Assembly (NCBI GenBank): GCA_963782445.1
Contig: CAWAJM010000001.1
Coordinates: 1,674,001-1,738,000 of the forward strand
DNA: 64,000 nucleotides
Reading direction: 5' to 3'
From: ZC4RG20 sp963782445
Lineage (GTDB): Bacteria > Pseudomonadota > Gammaproteobacteria > Steroidobacterales > Rariloculaceae
Below, one piece after another: positions 45,144 to 53,485 of the stretch. The notes under the pieces were generated by a model. The model searched no databases. It saw only the letters and a program-made list of their open reading frames with translations, and was not told the DNA's origin. Numbering within the stretch: position 1 is the first letter of the stretch; the number at the start of each line of letters is the position of its first letter. A program made the position numbers and the translations under genes.

Positions 45144-45349
45144 TTATCCCGTGCAGGGGCCGCTCGCGCCGCGCGTTGTGATATCATGCGTGTTAGGTAG
45201 TCGTACGCCCCGGTTGGAAGCGGCCGAAAAACGACGACGCTGAATTGACGACCTGCCTTTATACGGTCTTTGTTTTAACCGCTGGCACGGCTCGTCTTTA
45301 AACGCTTCCGGCGACCGAAAAGTCCAGCAGTGAAACGAGGATCGATAAA

Positions 45350-46033
45350 ATGATCGATATATCCAAGCTCTGCGCAGATTTTCTGCGCCTGTACGTTTCC
45401 CATTCTTCTGGCCTCAAGCTCAAGGCGACGCACGCCCGCGAACTCGTTGCCGCCTTCTTCGGCTATAAGAGCCATGCGGCGCAGCTTGCGGACAAACGCT
45501 ACCCGCTGAGCGATATCGGCGATGCCGCCTTGCTCGTGCCCGACACAGCGCTCATGGATGCCCGCCGCAAGCAGCTCACGCACTTGCCCTCGGGCCTGCC
45601 GGGGAGCGCCGCGCTGGCACAGGAAATCGCTGGGTATCTGATCCAGCAGAGGCACTTCACCGGGCACGTCTGTCTCGTCGAGCCGCTTGAAACATATGTC
45701 ATGGAAACGGTCATTCCCGGCGCCGAGGCACAAATCCATGATGATCTGTCCGGCGTGATGGCCGAGACCAACGCGTATTTCGACGAGACCTACCCGGAAG
45801 ACGCCGAAGTCAAGAAGCACGCTGATGGCGTGACCGTCATCGTTACCGGTCAAGTCAACGGTGCGTCGGACCCCGATCGCATGTTCTCCGGCGATCAGAT
45901 CGATATGACGGTGACCGTCGAATTCCCGCGTATCGCTGGCCACACGGCCTACGGCGAGCCGGACATCGTAGCGGCCGGCGCTGTCAATGACGACTGGGTT
46001 GATCCTGAACTGAAATACAGCTCTGTGCCGTAG
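45350..46033 (+). CDS. Protein of unknown function, glyoxalase-linked-type N-terminus
   Basis: 227 residues, ATG after GAAACGAGG. The N-terminal ELVAAFFGYKSHAAQLAD pattern (helix, aromatic Gly turn, SHAALLA) recurs in small proteins of elements and near glyoxalase-fold domains. The middle is unknown; the C-terminus is strand-rich and acidic (VTVIVTGQVNGASDPDRMF). No signal peptide. Followed by a strong hairpin. Confidence 0.65.
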   Translation: MIDISKLCADFLRLYVSHSSGLKLKATHARELVAAFFGYKSHAAQLADKRYPLSDIGDAALLVPDTALMDARRKQLTHLPSGLPGSAALAQEIAGYLIQQRHFTGHVCLVEPLETYVMETVIPGAEAQIHDDLSGVMAETNAYFDETYPEDAEVKKHADGVTVIVTGQVNGASDPDRMFSGDQIDMTVTVEFPRIAGHTAYGEPDIVAAGAVNDDWVDPELKYSSVP

Positions 46034-46039
46034 GCAAAC

Positions 46040-46068
46040 CGGCCCGGCGGCCCATGGCCGCCGGGCCG
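46040..46068. terminator. Perfect GC-rich hairpin after the 45350 gene
   Basis: 12-bp stem CGGCCCGGCGGC / GCCGCCGGGCCG around CCATG; no T run follows. The rest of the gap to 46494 (about 430 bases) has no supported gene apart from the leader block at 46367. Confidence 0.5.
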
Positions 46069-46366
46069 TTCCCTGCTGTGGTAGAAAGGCTTCCGACGGT
46101 GCGCAGTCAGGCTTCTTGACGCGTCCCCTGTCTCGGGTTTGCGCAGGTGATCCTCTGGTCATTGCCCAGCCGTTTCGCGTTTCTCCGTTTTCCTGTGCCT
46201 TGAACACCAGCGCAGGTTTCCCGTCGCGTTTTCGTGAGCCATTTCTCCTGATCTCTCCTTATTCTTCTGTCCATAGGCCGTCCCCTCATTCATCACGCCT
46301 TTTCCGGTTAACCCTGCATCCGGTCAGTCCCTTTCCCAAAATCAACCCCTGCGGGGTGGAAACGGC

Positions 46367-46401
46367 CGCTCCCGTGTTGCTGCGCTGCCCGCTCCATTCG
46401 C
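46367..46401 (+). repeat. Shared leader block, copy 2
   Basis: CGCTCCCGTGTTGCTGCGCT followed by GCCCGCTCCATTCGC; near-identical to 44737-44771. Lies 93 bases before the next small gene. Confidence 0.55.
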
Positions 46402-46494
46402 TGTTGCCAGATTTGGGGCGTGCCTGAGCACGTCTGCGATCGGGAACCGTAAAGGCCGTGATGGGCACGGCCATAAACAGAAAAGGAGATAGAA

Positions 46495-46773
46495 ATGTCT
46501 AACGAAACGAAAACACGTCCGGTCGAAACCCTGCGCGATGGCGCCATCAAAGCCGCTATCTGGAGAAACGAAAGCGAGAACGGCCCGTTCTTTAACGTCA
46601 CCTTCGCGCGCACCTTCAAGGCCGGCGACGGCGAGCTTCGCGACACCGAAAGCTTCTCGGGCACGCAGCTTCTGCGCCTCTCGCACCTGGCCAGCAAGGC
46701 TTACGACCGCGCCGCCAAGCTGACGAAGGCCGCACGGGTCGCGGACGACCACGAAGACGAGGAGGAGGCGTAA
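46495..46773 (+). CDS. Small conserved element protein
   Basis: 92 residues, ATG after AAAAGGAGATAGAA. Pattern PVETLRDGAIKAAIWRNESE, FFNVTFARTFKAGDGELRDTESF and LLRLSHLASKAYDRAAKL: a strand-rich half then a helix, with an acidic end. It looks like the small nucleic-acid-binding type proteins frequent on plasmids and elements. Function unknown. Ends in a strong terminator. Confidence 0.78.
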   Translation: MSNETKTRPVETLRDGAIKAAIWRNESENGPFFNVTFARTFKAGDGELRDTESFSGTQLLRLSHLASKAYDRAAKLTKAARVADDHEDEEEA

Positions 46774-46794
46774 GCCTCCTCCCACTCTCGCGGT

Positions 46795-46825
46795 AACGGC
46801 GGCGCCAAGCGCGCCGCCGTTTTTT
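46795..46825. terminator. Bidirectional terminator between convergent genes
   Basis: 11-bp stem AACGGCGGCGC / GCGCCGCCGTT (46795-46805 and 46811-46821) followed by TTTT; serves the rightward 46495 gene, and lies just past the end of the leftward gene too. Confidence 0.8.
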
Positions 46826-46826
46826 G

Positions 46827-47375
46827 CTATCGCAGCAGCTTCGCATCCTTGCTGATACGCCGTGCCGGTTCTTGCTTGCCAAGCGTCTTGTTGCTTGCGC
46901 CGTCCGGGGTGCGACCGCTGAAACGCTCGACCCCGCTCTTTATCGGGCCGTCACAGCCGCAGCTTTCGAGGCGGAAACGCTGGACGCCATCCTTGAAATA
47001 GATGGCTCCGCCGCAGGCATCCGTGCCGCAGCTGCAATAGATGAAGTCTGTATGCCCGCACCACGGGCAAGTCAGCTCGGACGTGGCGAATGCGCTTGCA
47101 GGATGCGAACGCACTTCCTCTTTGTTTGCTTGCGCTTCGCCACCGCCTTGCGCCGCGTACTTGCTGGTTTCATGCACGCGGAAGCGCAGATGCGGCGCGG
47201 CGCGGTGCCAGACAACCAAAAAGTCCCGGCCCGTTTTGCTGCATACGAAATTCTGCACGAAGATTTCTCCGGGCGGCGGCGCGGCTTTCGCTTCCTCCTT
47301 GCGGGCGGCAAGGCGTTTGCGGGCACGCTCCAATGCCGACGGGCGTTTGTTGCTGTCTCGCTTTATAAGTTTCAT
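46827..47375 (-). CDS. Zinc-ribbon protein, TerY-C-like
   Basis: 182 residues from ATG 47375 (AAGGAG upstream). Basic N-terminus. A cysteine cluster CPWCGHTDFIYCSCGTDACGG followed by ESCGCDGP resembles the metal-binding TerY-C pattern (CxxC, CxC, C, CxC). Zinc binding is likely; role unknown. Third gene of a leftward operon with a J-domain protein and a membrane protein. Confidence 0.68.
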   Translation of the reverse strand: MKLIKRDSNKRPSALERARKRLAARKEEAKAAPPPGEIFVQNFVCSKTGRDFLVVWHRAAPHLRFRVHETSKYAAQGGGEAQANKEEVRSHPASAFATSELTCPWCGHTDFIYCSCGTDACGGAIYFKDGVQRFRLESCGCDGPIKSGVERFSGRTPDGASNKTLGKQEPARRISKDAKLLR

Positions 47376-47401
47376 ATCAATGCTCCTTCTCAAGTTCGTC
47401 T

Positions 47402-47875
47402 TCAGCGCCAGCCGTGGCGGCGCGCGATCACATCCCGCGCGGCGTTGACCGCCTGCGCTGCCTCATCCGTGCCGCCCTTGTCCGGGTGCGCGCTTGCAAT
47501 CGCCTGCCGGTATGCGGCCTTGAATGCGGCGAAGCTGTGCTCTTCGCTCAAACCCAGCAGCGCGAGCGCTGCTTCGTAGGGGGTGCTTCCGGCCGTTTCT
47601 TCCTCGGGCGTTTCCTCTTCCTCTTTGCTCTCTTCGCCTGCACCGCGCAGGAATTCGTCGGCGATGTAATAGAGCAGCACCAGCCCGTCGCGTGCGTGCC
47701 GGCCAAGCCATGGCACGGCGATGCGCACGATCCGTCCGGCTGCCTTCCATGCGACGTAGAGTCCGTCCAGCAGCGCCTCACCGATCCAGCGGAAGACGAT
47801 GCAGATGCCCTCGATCAGGAAGGCCAGAACGTGACCGCTGAAATAGAGCAGGAACAAAATGATCAGGAATTCCAT
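47402..47875 (-). CDS. Membrane-anchored J-domain protein
   Basis: 157 residues from ATG 47875. An N-terminal hydrophobic segment (MEFLIILFLLYFSGHVLAFL, and a second near 25-45) anchors it in the inner membrane. The last 55 residues are a J domain with FAAFKAAYRQAIASAHPDKG, including the HPD that stimulates Hsp70. An acidic linker (ESKEEEETPEEETAG) separates them. It probably recruits DnaK to a membrane-linked process of the element. 10 bases after the membrane-protein gene. Confidence 0.85.
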   Translation of the reverse strand: MEFLIILFLLYFSGHVLAFLIEGICIVFRWIGEALLDGLYVAWKAAGRIVRIAVPWLGRHARDGLVLLYYIADEFLRGAGEESKEEEETPEEETAGSTPYEAALALLGLSEEHSFAAFKAAYRQAIASAHPDKGGTDEAAQAVNAARDVIARRHGWR

Positions 47876-47885
47876 GACGCGCGCC

Positions 47886-48551
47886 TTACGAGGGAAGCCC
47901 GCCGCTTTGCGTGTCCCACTGGTCTTGCGGCGCAAGCACGCCGCGGTCACCCATCTTGGCCTGGTTGTCCATGAAGCGGTCACAGGCCTGAAAGCGGGCA
48001 GCGATCGCGCGGGCATCCTGTTCGCCGATCACGGTCACGATGTCGTGACGCTGGCCGTAATAGTTCAGGGCGATGTGAAACGACTCGCTGTAATAGCGCT
48101 TGTAGGTCGTGAACTGACCCTTGGACTGATCGCGCCGGGCGCGCATCGCTTCGCCCTCGCGCTCACGTTGCGCCTTGTCATGTTCGAGCATGACAAAGCT
48201 GTGCTCGATGGTGCGGTCGAAGCTATACCAGCCACGCTTACCCAGGACCTTGAACTCTGTTGGCGTGAACTTGACTTGCCTTTGTGCGCGCAGCGCGCGA
48301 TACAAGCACGCGCTCACCAGCAACGGAAGGATGAAAGCCGACCCGAACGGGATCAGGCACCAGCGTCCGGTCTGCATCGTGAGCACCCCGATCCCCAGCA
48401 GCAAGAACATGACCAGCGTCCCGATCGCGTCCGCCTGTTTCATGCCCTCGGGGGTAAGCGCGTCCACATGGACGCTCAGCCCGCCGTCCAGCTCATGCAC
48501 CGTCCGCGGCCAGCCGTCAAACGGTGAAATCTTCCACTCACGCTGTGCCAT
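47886..48551 (-). CDS. Membrane protein of unknown function
   Basis: 221 residues from ATG 48551, AAGGAGAAGAGG upstream. Two membrane helices near 43-85 (GTLVMFLLLGIGVLTM, FGSAFILPLLVSACLY), then a cytoplasmic domain with strands (VKFTPTEFKVLGKRGWYSFD) and helices. In an operon with the J-domain and Zn-ribbon proteins. No family recognised. Confidence 0.7.
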   Translation of the reverse strand: MAQREWKISPFDGWPRTVHELDGGLSVHVDALTPEGMKQADAIGTLVMFLLLGIGVLTMQTGRWCLIPFGSAFILPLLVSACLYRALRAQRQVKFTPTEFKVLGKRGWYSFDRTIEHSFVMLEHDKAQREREGEAMRARRDQSKGQFTTYKRYYSESFHIALNYYGQRHDIVTVIGEQDARAIAARFQACDRFMDNQAKMGDRGVLAPQDQWDTQSGGLPS

Positions 48552-48674
48552 CCTCTTCTCCTTGCCGGGGCTTTGGCTTTGCCCGCCCCGTGCCGCTAAA
48601 CTTGGGTAGAAGCTTTGCAGCAGACGAGGCCGCGCATCCTCGCGCGAACCTCGCGGGCCCACAGGGCGGGATTA

Positions 48675-49601
48675 ATGGCCAAGGCACTCGCGCAAGATCG
48701 CGGTAGCGCAGCGAAAGAGCTCAAGGAGCTTTCCGACTGGCAGCTAGAGCGCGTGCGCGATGCGCTGCGGGCCTACCACCGCTATGGCCGCGGCAGTGAC
48801 GGCACGCATTTCACATGGCGGGACGTGCGCGAGGCGATCGCCGAATACACCGGCTTTGAAATTGGCGCGAGTGTAAAGCTCGGCGCGGAACGCCTGCGGC
48901 AATTCGTGGACGGTTTCAAACAGCGCTCCGGCGCGCGCAAATATCCCGTCCCCCAGCCCGATGCGATGCAGGCGATCGTCGCTTTTGTTACGCACGAAGA
49001 ACTCGACTTGCTCACGCTTCACGAACTGACCGAACACATGCCCGGCTATCAAGCCGTGCTGCGCTTTGCCGAATATCTCGCGCAGGATTCCGAGATGCGC
49101 CCGCTCGTCACCGCCTTTGATCTCTGCGGTGATCTGCAAACGGCCCACCCGGACCGTGACTGCGTCACGGTGGTAACGCTGACGCTCCAGCAGCCGCTTT
49201 CCGAATCCGGCAAGACCGTCCTGCAGGCCGTTGAAGAGCGCGTCCGCTACGATCTCGGCGAGGTAGAACAAGCGCTGCTCGCCCATAACTGCGGGCAGAA
49301 GGAAAAGCGCCTTTCGCGCAGCGCCTTCGGCGGCTGGGGCGTGCTCACGCCCGAGGACACGCTCGCGATTTTTCTCAAGGCGCCGGATACCGGCCGCAAT
49401 CACTGCTATTACGCGATGAATGATCTCGGGCTTTGGCAAAAGAGCGGCGGCAAACTGGTCTACCTCATGCGCCACGATTACGGAACCCAGGCCATCGGCA
49501 CTCCCGACGAAAAGGACGAAGTCACCACGCAAGCGCTGGAACAGCTTTTTAGCTTCACCTTCTCTTCGGAATTCCTGGTGACCTCCGCGGAGCCGATGTA
49601 A
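48675..49601 (+). CDS. Protein of unknown function
   Basis: 308 residues from ATG 48675. Helical N-terminus (SDWQLERVRDALRAYHRYG), a FTWRDVREAIAEYTG stretch like a small DNA-binding helix pair, then a strand-rich C-terminal half (NHCYYAMNDLGLWQ, GGKLVYLMRHDYG). Soluble. It reads with the ankyrin gene 5 bases later, so they form an operon. Confidence 0.68.
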   Translation: MAKALAQDRGSAAKELKELSDWQLERVRDALRAYHRYGRGSDGTHFTWRDVREAIAEYTGFEIGASVKLGAERLRQFVDGFKQRSGARKYPVPQPDAMQAIVAFVTHEELDLLTLHELTEHMPGYQAVLRFAEYLAQDSEMRPLVTAFDLCGDLQTAHPDRDCVTVVTLTLQQPLSESGKTVLQAVEERVRYDLGEVEQALLAHNCGQKEKRLSRSAFGGWGVLTPEDTLAIFLKAPDTGRNHCYYAMNDLGLWQKSGGKLVYLMRHDYGTQAIGTPDEKDEVTTQALEQLFSFTFSSEFLVTSAEPM

Positions 49602-49606
49602 CCGCT

Positions 49607-50092
49607 ATGCCGACCCGCAGCATCACAGGGCAGGGACAGGAACGGCCGGACGGCTACGGCGGGCGCGGCACGGCTTACCGTGAGGCGCTGCGCGAAAGGC
49701 TCGCAAGGATTGCCGCCGCGGACGAGCAGGGACGCGCCGAAAAGCTTGCGGCCCTCGGCGGCGAATTCCTGCAGGCAGCGCAGCGCGGCAATCCCGCGAC
49801 GCTCGAAGTGTTCTTGCACGGTGGCATGCCGGTCAATTACCAGGACCCGCGCACCCGTCAAACGGCCCTGCACACAGCTGCCGCCGCGCAGGCGCGCGAG
49901 GCCATCCGCAAGCTGATTGCCGTCCCGGATTGCGATTTCCTGATCCGGGACGGGCAGGGACGGCTGGCTTCCGAACACGCCTATTTGTTCGGGCGCGATC
50001 CGGCGCTTGCGCGCCTCCTTGGCAACAAGGAGCGCGCGCAGGCGCGCGCGCAAGGGATCACCCTCACGCGCCGGGCTGCCGCGTCGCCCTAG
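49607..50092 (+). CDS. Ankyrin-repeat protein
   Basis: 161 residues. Repeats in LEVFLHGGMPVNYQDPRTRQTALHTAAAAQAREAI and then a second, IRKLIAVPDCDFLIRDGQGR with SEHAYLFGRDPALARLL. Protein-protein binding module; target unknown. Its end overlaps the convergent coupling-protein gene by 4 bases. Confidence 0.82.
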   Translation: MPTRSITGQGQERPDGYGGRGTAYREALRERLARIAAADEQGRAEKLAALGGEFLQAAQRGNPATLEVFLHGGMPVNYQDPRTRQTALHTAAAAQAREAIRKLIAVPDCDFLIRDGQGRLASEHAYLFGRDPALARLLGNKERAQARAQGITLTRRAAASP

Positions 50093-51600
50093 CCCTTGCT
50101 GCCGAAAAAGTAGCGCGCGACGGCGCTGTCTTCGTCGAAATACTCGACACGCTGCAGGATCATCGGGTGATAGCCCGCCCAGACAACCAGTTGCCGCTTG
50201 AATTTGTCGCTGCGCGCGAACTGGCGGCTGATCTCGTCGGGGGTCAGCAAATCGAATAGTTCGATCGAGCTGCTCTTACCGGAAAGGCCGAGTGCGGCCT
50301 GCTCCGGCGCGACCTCACCGCTGCGCGCGACCTCGACGCGGGTCTTGCCGAGCTTGCGGGAAATATACTCGGTCGTTGTGACATCGTTGTTCCCGAAGAA
50401 CTGCATGATCCCGGCATTGGCGGCAAAGCTTTCCCATCGCTCCTTATAGAGCGCCTTGCCCTGGCTCCAGTCCTGCAGGATCACCCAGAGCTTGACCCCG
50501 AACGACGCGATTTGTCCCGCCGCATCCTCAAGCTGCTTCATGTAACCCAGCACCGGAAATTCATCGAGGCAGACAAGGACGGGCTCGTCGGTTTGCGTGC
50601 GTTCCTGCTCCATTGCCTGCAGCAGCTGGTTAATGAATATCCGCAGCCACCGCCCGGCAATCTCAATACGCGTTGCCGGAAAGCACAGATACACGCTCAT
50701 GCGCTTGCGCTTGAGATCAGCCAGCTCGAAGCTGTTGCCGCGTAGCACTTTGCGCAGGGCCGTGTAGTCCAGGAACTTCGTGTGCCGCCGCACCGTCGAG
50801 AGGACGCTGTCGCGCTCGCGCTCGCTCTTCTCGTAAAAGTCCCGCGCCGCGCCCTCGATCGCCCCGCCGATATCGGCGCTCGCCTTGCGCTTTTCCAGCC
50901 GCACGGCGTTCTCCAGCATTGCGCGCTCGAGCGCGCACAATTCTTCATCGCCGTCATCCGGTTTCATCGCGGCCCTTATGAGCTCGCGCACGGTGAGCAG
51001 ATCCCGCTTGCCCTTGTATGCAGGATCGGTCGCGACCTGCAGGATGACGCCCTCGATAAAGTTCTTCGCGCTTTCATCCCAGTGCGGGTCCTTGTTGCCC
51101 GTGCCTTGTACAACGATCGCGTCCGCGATCAAATTGGCGTCCTCGATGATGGTCGCGCTGCCCGGCTTCAAAACACTGAGCGGGTTATAGCAGGCCTTGG
51201 CGGCAGATTCTGTTTGCCCGAACGGGTCGAGCACATGCACCTCGTGGCCGAGCAGGATGCGTGTTAAGGCCGTTGTCCTCGCCAGCTCGCCCTTTGGGTC
51301 GAGCGCGAGCACGCTGCCGCGGTAGAAATACAGGTTGCCGATCAGCGTCACCGACTTACCGGCACGCGAGCCTGCCACCGTCAGGATGTGGCGGTTGTCC
51401 TCAATGCCGATCAGCCGCTCGCCGAGGGCGCCGACCATGATCTTCCCGCCGGGATGGGCGGGGTCATAGGTCAGCGCCCGACTGCCGAGCACGTCCTCGG
51501 GCCGCTGCCAGCGCGCCTGCGGCACGCTCTGCTGGCGCAGATAGCGGCTGGAAACGCCACGCGGAATATCGTGCATGAATTCTTCGAGGAATTTGCTCAT
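50089..51600 (-). CDS. VirD4/TraG-type coupling protein
   Basis: 503 residues. ATPase that brings the relaxase-DNA complex to a type IV secretion channel. Walker A GSRAGKS (about 77-84) after HILTVA, then ALDPKGEL, and Walker B VLVCLDEFPVLGYM (about 335-345). The usual N-terminal membrane helices are not evident, so it is a short, apparently soluble type, as in some mobilizable elements. Four small genes upstream on the same strand probably belong to its operon. No mating-pair genes accompany it. Confidence 0.9.
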   Translation of the reverse strand: MSKFLEEFMHDIPRGVSSRYLRQQSVPQARWQRPEDVLGSRALTYDPAHPGGKIMVGALGERLIGIEDNRHILTVAGSRAGKSVTLIGNLYFYRGSVLALDPKGELARTTALTRILLGHEVHVLDPFGQTESAAKACYNPLSVLKPGSATIIEDANLIADAIVVQGTGNKDPHWDESAKNFIEGVILQVATDPAYKGKRDLLTVRELIRAAMKPDDGDEELCALERAMLENAVRLEKRKASADIGGAIEGAARDFYEKSERERDSVLSTVRRHTKFLDYTALRKVLRGNSFELADLKRKRMSVYLCFPATRIEIAGRWLRIFINQLLQAMEQERTQTDEPVLVCLDEFPVLGYMKQLEDAAGQIASFGVKLWVILQDWSQGKALYKERWESFAANAGIMQFFGNNDVTTTEYISRKLGKTRVEVARSGEVAPEQAALGLSGKSSSIELFDLLTPDEISRQFARSDKFKRQLVVWAGYHPMILQRVEYFDEDSAVARYFFGSKG

Positions 51601-51612
51601 TTTGTCGCTCCG

Positions 51613-51834
51613 TTAAAACGGGATGTCGTCGTCAAATTCGGTTGCGCCAGTGTCTTTGCTTCGCTGGCCTTTCGGCTTCAGCGCACCGCAGAGATCCATC
51701 TCCTCGAGGATCGCCGTATTCGCGATTCCCTGGAGGTAGTCCCGGGCATCGAGATAGCCAAAGAATCCCGCGCAGTCGTTCAGGAAGCGGAACACCTCTT
51801 CGTCAATTTGCAGGGTGATTTCCCGGTGAGCCAT
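51613..51834 (-). CDS. Small protein ending in an SSB-type acidic tail
   Basis: 73 residues from ATG 51834. N-terminal half MAHREITLQIDEEVFRFLND and YLDARDYLQGIANTAILEE looks like a ribbon-helix-helix-type fold (strand then two helices). The last residues, EFDDDIPF, are identical in form to the C-terminal tip of bacterial SSB (DDDIPF), which binds RecO, PriA, exonuclease I and others. There is no OB fold. It sits 12 bases upstream of the coupling protein gene. It could dock on the host replication/repair proteins that read that tail. Confidence 0.72.
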   Translation of the reverse strand: MAHREITLQIDEEVFRFLNDCAGFFGYLDARDYLQGIANTAILEEMDLCGALKPKGQRSKDTGATEFDDDIPF

Positions 51835-51835
51835 C

Positions 51836-52030
51836 TCATGCGCTCCCTTCGGTGCGTTGCGGGCCGATGTGATCCACCGCGCCGCAACGATCGGCGTCGC
51901 GGTACAGCGCCCAGAACGCGGCGTGTTGCAGGTAAGCCTCCACGCTTTCAAAGCCGTGCTGCCTCGCCAGCCGGTTGACGACGAAGAGATCGCTTTCGCT
52001 GATCTGAATTGTGAATTTCTTCGTCTTCAT
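51836..52030 (-). CDS. Small ribbon-helix-helix-like protein
   Basis: 64 residues from MKTKKFTIQISESDL, ATG 52030. A strand FTIQIS then helices VNRLARQHGFESVEAYLQHAAF: an Arc/MetJ-like shape that suggests a DNA-binding regulator of transfer genes. Stop is 1 base before the start of the SSB-tail protein. Confidence 0.6.
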   Translation of the reverse strand: MKTKKFTIQISESDLFVVNRLARQHGFESVEAYLQHAAFWALYRDADRCGAVDHIGPQRTEGSA

Positions 52031-52059
52031 GATTTGCACCTTCAACTTGTATTGCCAAG

Positions 52060-52269
52060 TCACTGCTTGCCGTCTTTCGGCGGACGGCCGCGGCGTTTTT
52101 GCGCCTTGTCCGTGACAGTCACACTCAGTCCGGCGGCGTCGGCCATCGCCTTGATTCGGCTCGCGGTCTCCTTCTTACGTGCCTTTTCGCGTTCCGCGAG
52201 CTCGGCCTTGACGTCGGCACCCAGTTTGCGCAACTGCTCATCGTTCAAAGTCCTGAATTCCTCGTTCAT
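52060..52269 (-). CDS. Small AT-hook/H-NS-like protein
   Basis: 69 residues. A charged helix (LNDEQLRKLGADVKAELAERE) and a C-terminal RRGRPPK, the classic AT-hook/H-NS DNA-binding core, with a short strand between. Likely binds AT-rich DNA and silences or organises element genes. Same strand as the coupling-protein operon. Confidence 0.65.
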   Translation of the reverse strand: MNEEFRTLNDEQLRKLGADVKAELAEREKARKKETASRIKAMADAAGLSVTVTDKAQKRRGRPPKDGKQ

Positions 52270-52297
52270 TGCATGCTCCTTTTTCCGTTCGGTTCTG

Positions 52298-52486
52298 CTA
52301 TGCCCGGTCGCAGGCGCTCCTGACCTCTCGCCAGAATTTCTCGGCCCTTTCGTTGCCCCGGCGCTGTGCTGTTTCAGCGTTCCGGCCTGCGAGAATTTCC
52401 GGTAAGCCGCGTCCCTGGATCGCTTCATCGGTCAGGCTTCTGATGCCGTTCCAGATCGCCTCGGGAATGTGCTTTCGGTTTGTCAT
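52298..52486 (-). CDS. Small unknown protein of the transfer operon
   Basis: 62 residues, ATG 52486 with AGGAGG upstream. Helical: IPEAIWNGIRSLTDEAIQG and ERAEKFWREVRSACDRA. No known domain. First gene leftwards from the oriT region. Confidence 0.55.
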   Translation of the reverse strand: MTNRKHIPEAIWNGIRSLTDEAIQGRGLPEILAGRNAETAQRRGNERAEKFWREVRSACDRA

Positions 52487-52713
52487 GCTTGTTGCCTCCT
52501 TTTGTTGATCCGGCTGCAAATCAGCCTTCGTTGGAGGCCATTAAACGGGAGCACATTCGCGCTTTTCCTCGCGCAATCCTCGCGCTATAAGAGGAAGAGC
52601 AAACCCGCGAGAACCGTTGCTGAGAAACGGTTCGAGCGCGCGGGTTAACCGATCGTTAAGGACTTTCCCTTTAAAGTTGTGGAAGGGAAGGGAATTGCGA
52701 TAAGGCTTTGTAC

Positions 52714-52761
52714 AAGGTGTGCGCGGTAGTACCACTTCGTGGTCTCCACCGCGCTCACCTT
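52714..52761. other. oriT candidate: nested hairpin
   Basis: Arms AAGGTGTGCGCGG (52714-52726) and CCGCGCTCACCTT (52749-52761) pair 12 of 13, and within lies ACCAC/GTGGT (52731-52743). It sits between leftward (coupling protein) and rightward (mobC-relaxase) operons, the usual location of oriT. No nick site could be assigned. Confidence 0.5.
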
Positions 52762-52763
52762 GA

Positions 52764-53077
52764 GGGGGGATTGCATCCCCCCGTTGCCACCCCCCGCGCT
52801 CCCTAAGGCACGAACCAGCCTAAGGGCTGTTCTTGCCAAGGGAGCCTTAGGGAGACTGCGCTCTCCCTAAGAACCCATCGCATCAGGGGACTTCGGCTCC
52901 CCTGATAACCCTCGACCCGCCGCGGCCTGCGGCGATGGCGCGGCAAAGCCGAAGGGGCATTTCATAGCCCCTTGGAACCCTTGACCAACCGTCCGCCGGT
53001 TGGATGCCGTCAGGGGCCTTCGCCGCCCCTGAACCCTGGACCAAGGGAAACTGCGCTTTCCCTTTGGAAACCCATCG
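52764..53077. repeat. Array of hairpins with a repeated linker
   Basis: Hairpins: 52764-52782, 52846-52871, 52882-52906, 52952-52973, 52985-53003, 53011-53031 and 53043-53064. Several are G-run/C-run stems with a short loop, and three are followed by AACCCTCGACC, AACCCTTGACC or AACCCTGGACC; others by GAACCC or GAAACCC. An 11-base exact inverted repeat (CTCCCTAAGGC, 52799-52809 and 52844-52854) overlaps the first. No gene in 52487-53140 is credible. Confidence 0.55.
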
Positions 53078-53140
53078 CGCCACGCGCGCGAGGATCGTGC
53101 GAGGAGGGCTTGCAGATGAGACGAATAACGTTGCGAGCCC

Positions 53141-53485
53141 ATGGAGAAGAAGACACGCAAAAAGCGCGAAGCGCCGATCTCCTACCGCCCGCCGGCAGAG
53201 CTGCGGGAGGAGTTCGCCCTGCGTGTCGAAAAATCCGGGCTCTCGACCAACGCCTTTATCAGCAAATGCTGCCTCGACGTTGATCCGCCGCGGACATCAA
53301 GGCGTCCGGCGCTCGAGGAAAAGCTGCTCTGCAAGCTCCTCGCGCAGGCCGCACAAATCAGCAGCCAGCTCCATGAAATCCAGCTTGCCAACGGCGGCGA
53401 AAATACGCTGCTCTTGGAGCAGGCCGCGGCCGAACTAATGCTCATCCGCGCCGCGCTGCTCAAGGCGATGGGGCGCCAGCCATGA
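53141..53485 (+). CDS. mobC: MobC-like relaxosome accessory protein
   Basis: 114 residues. Ribbon-helix-helix start ISYRPPAELREEFALRVEKSGLSTNAFISKC, followed by a helix pair typical of MobC, which opens oriT for the relaxase. The stop overlaps the relaxase start by ATGA. Basic N-terminus (MEKKTRKKREAP). Confidence 0.85.
   Translation: MEKKTRKKREAPISYRPPAELREEFALRVEKSGLSTNAFISKCCLDVDPPRTSRRPALEEKLLCKLLAQAAQISSQLHEIQLANGGENTLLLEQAAAELMLIRAALLKAMGRQP

Noticed and set aside
52867..53160. Leftward 97-codon frame across the hairpin array
   Set aside because: Composition follows from the repeated hairpins and the frame has no ribosome site; the region is better explained as structured DNA.
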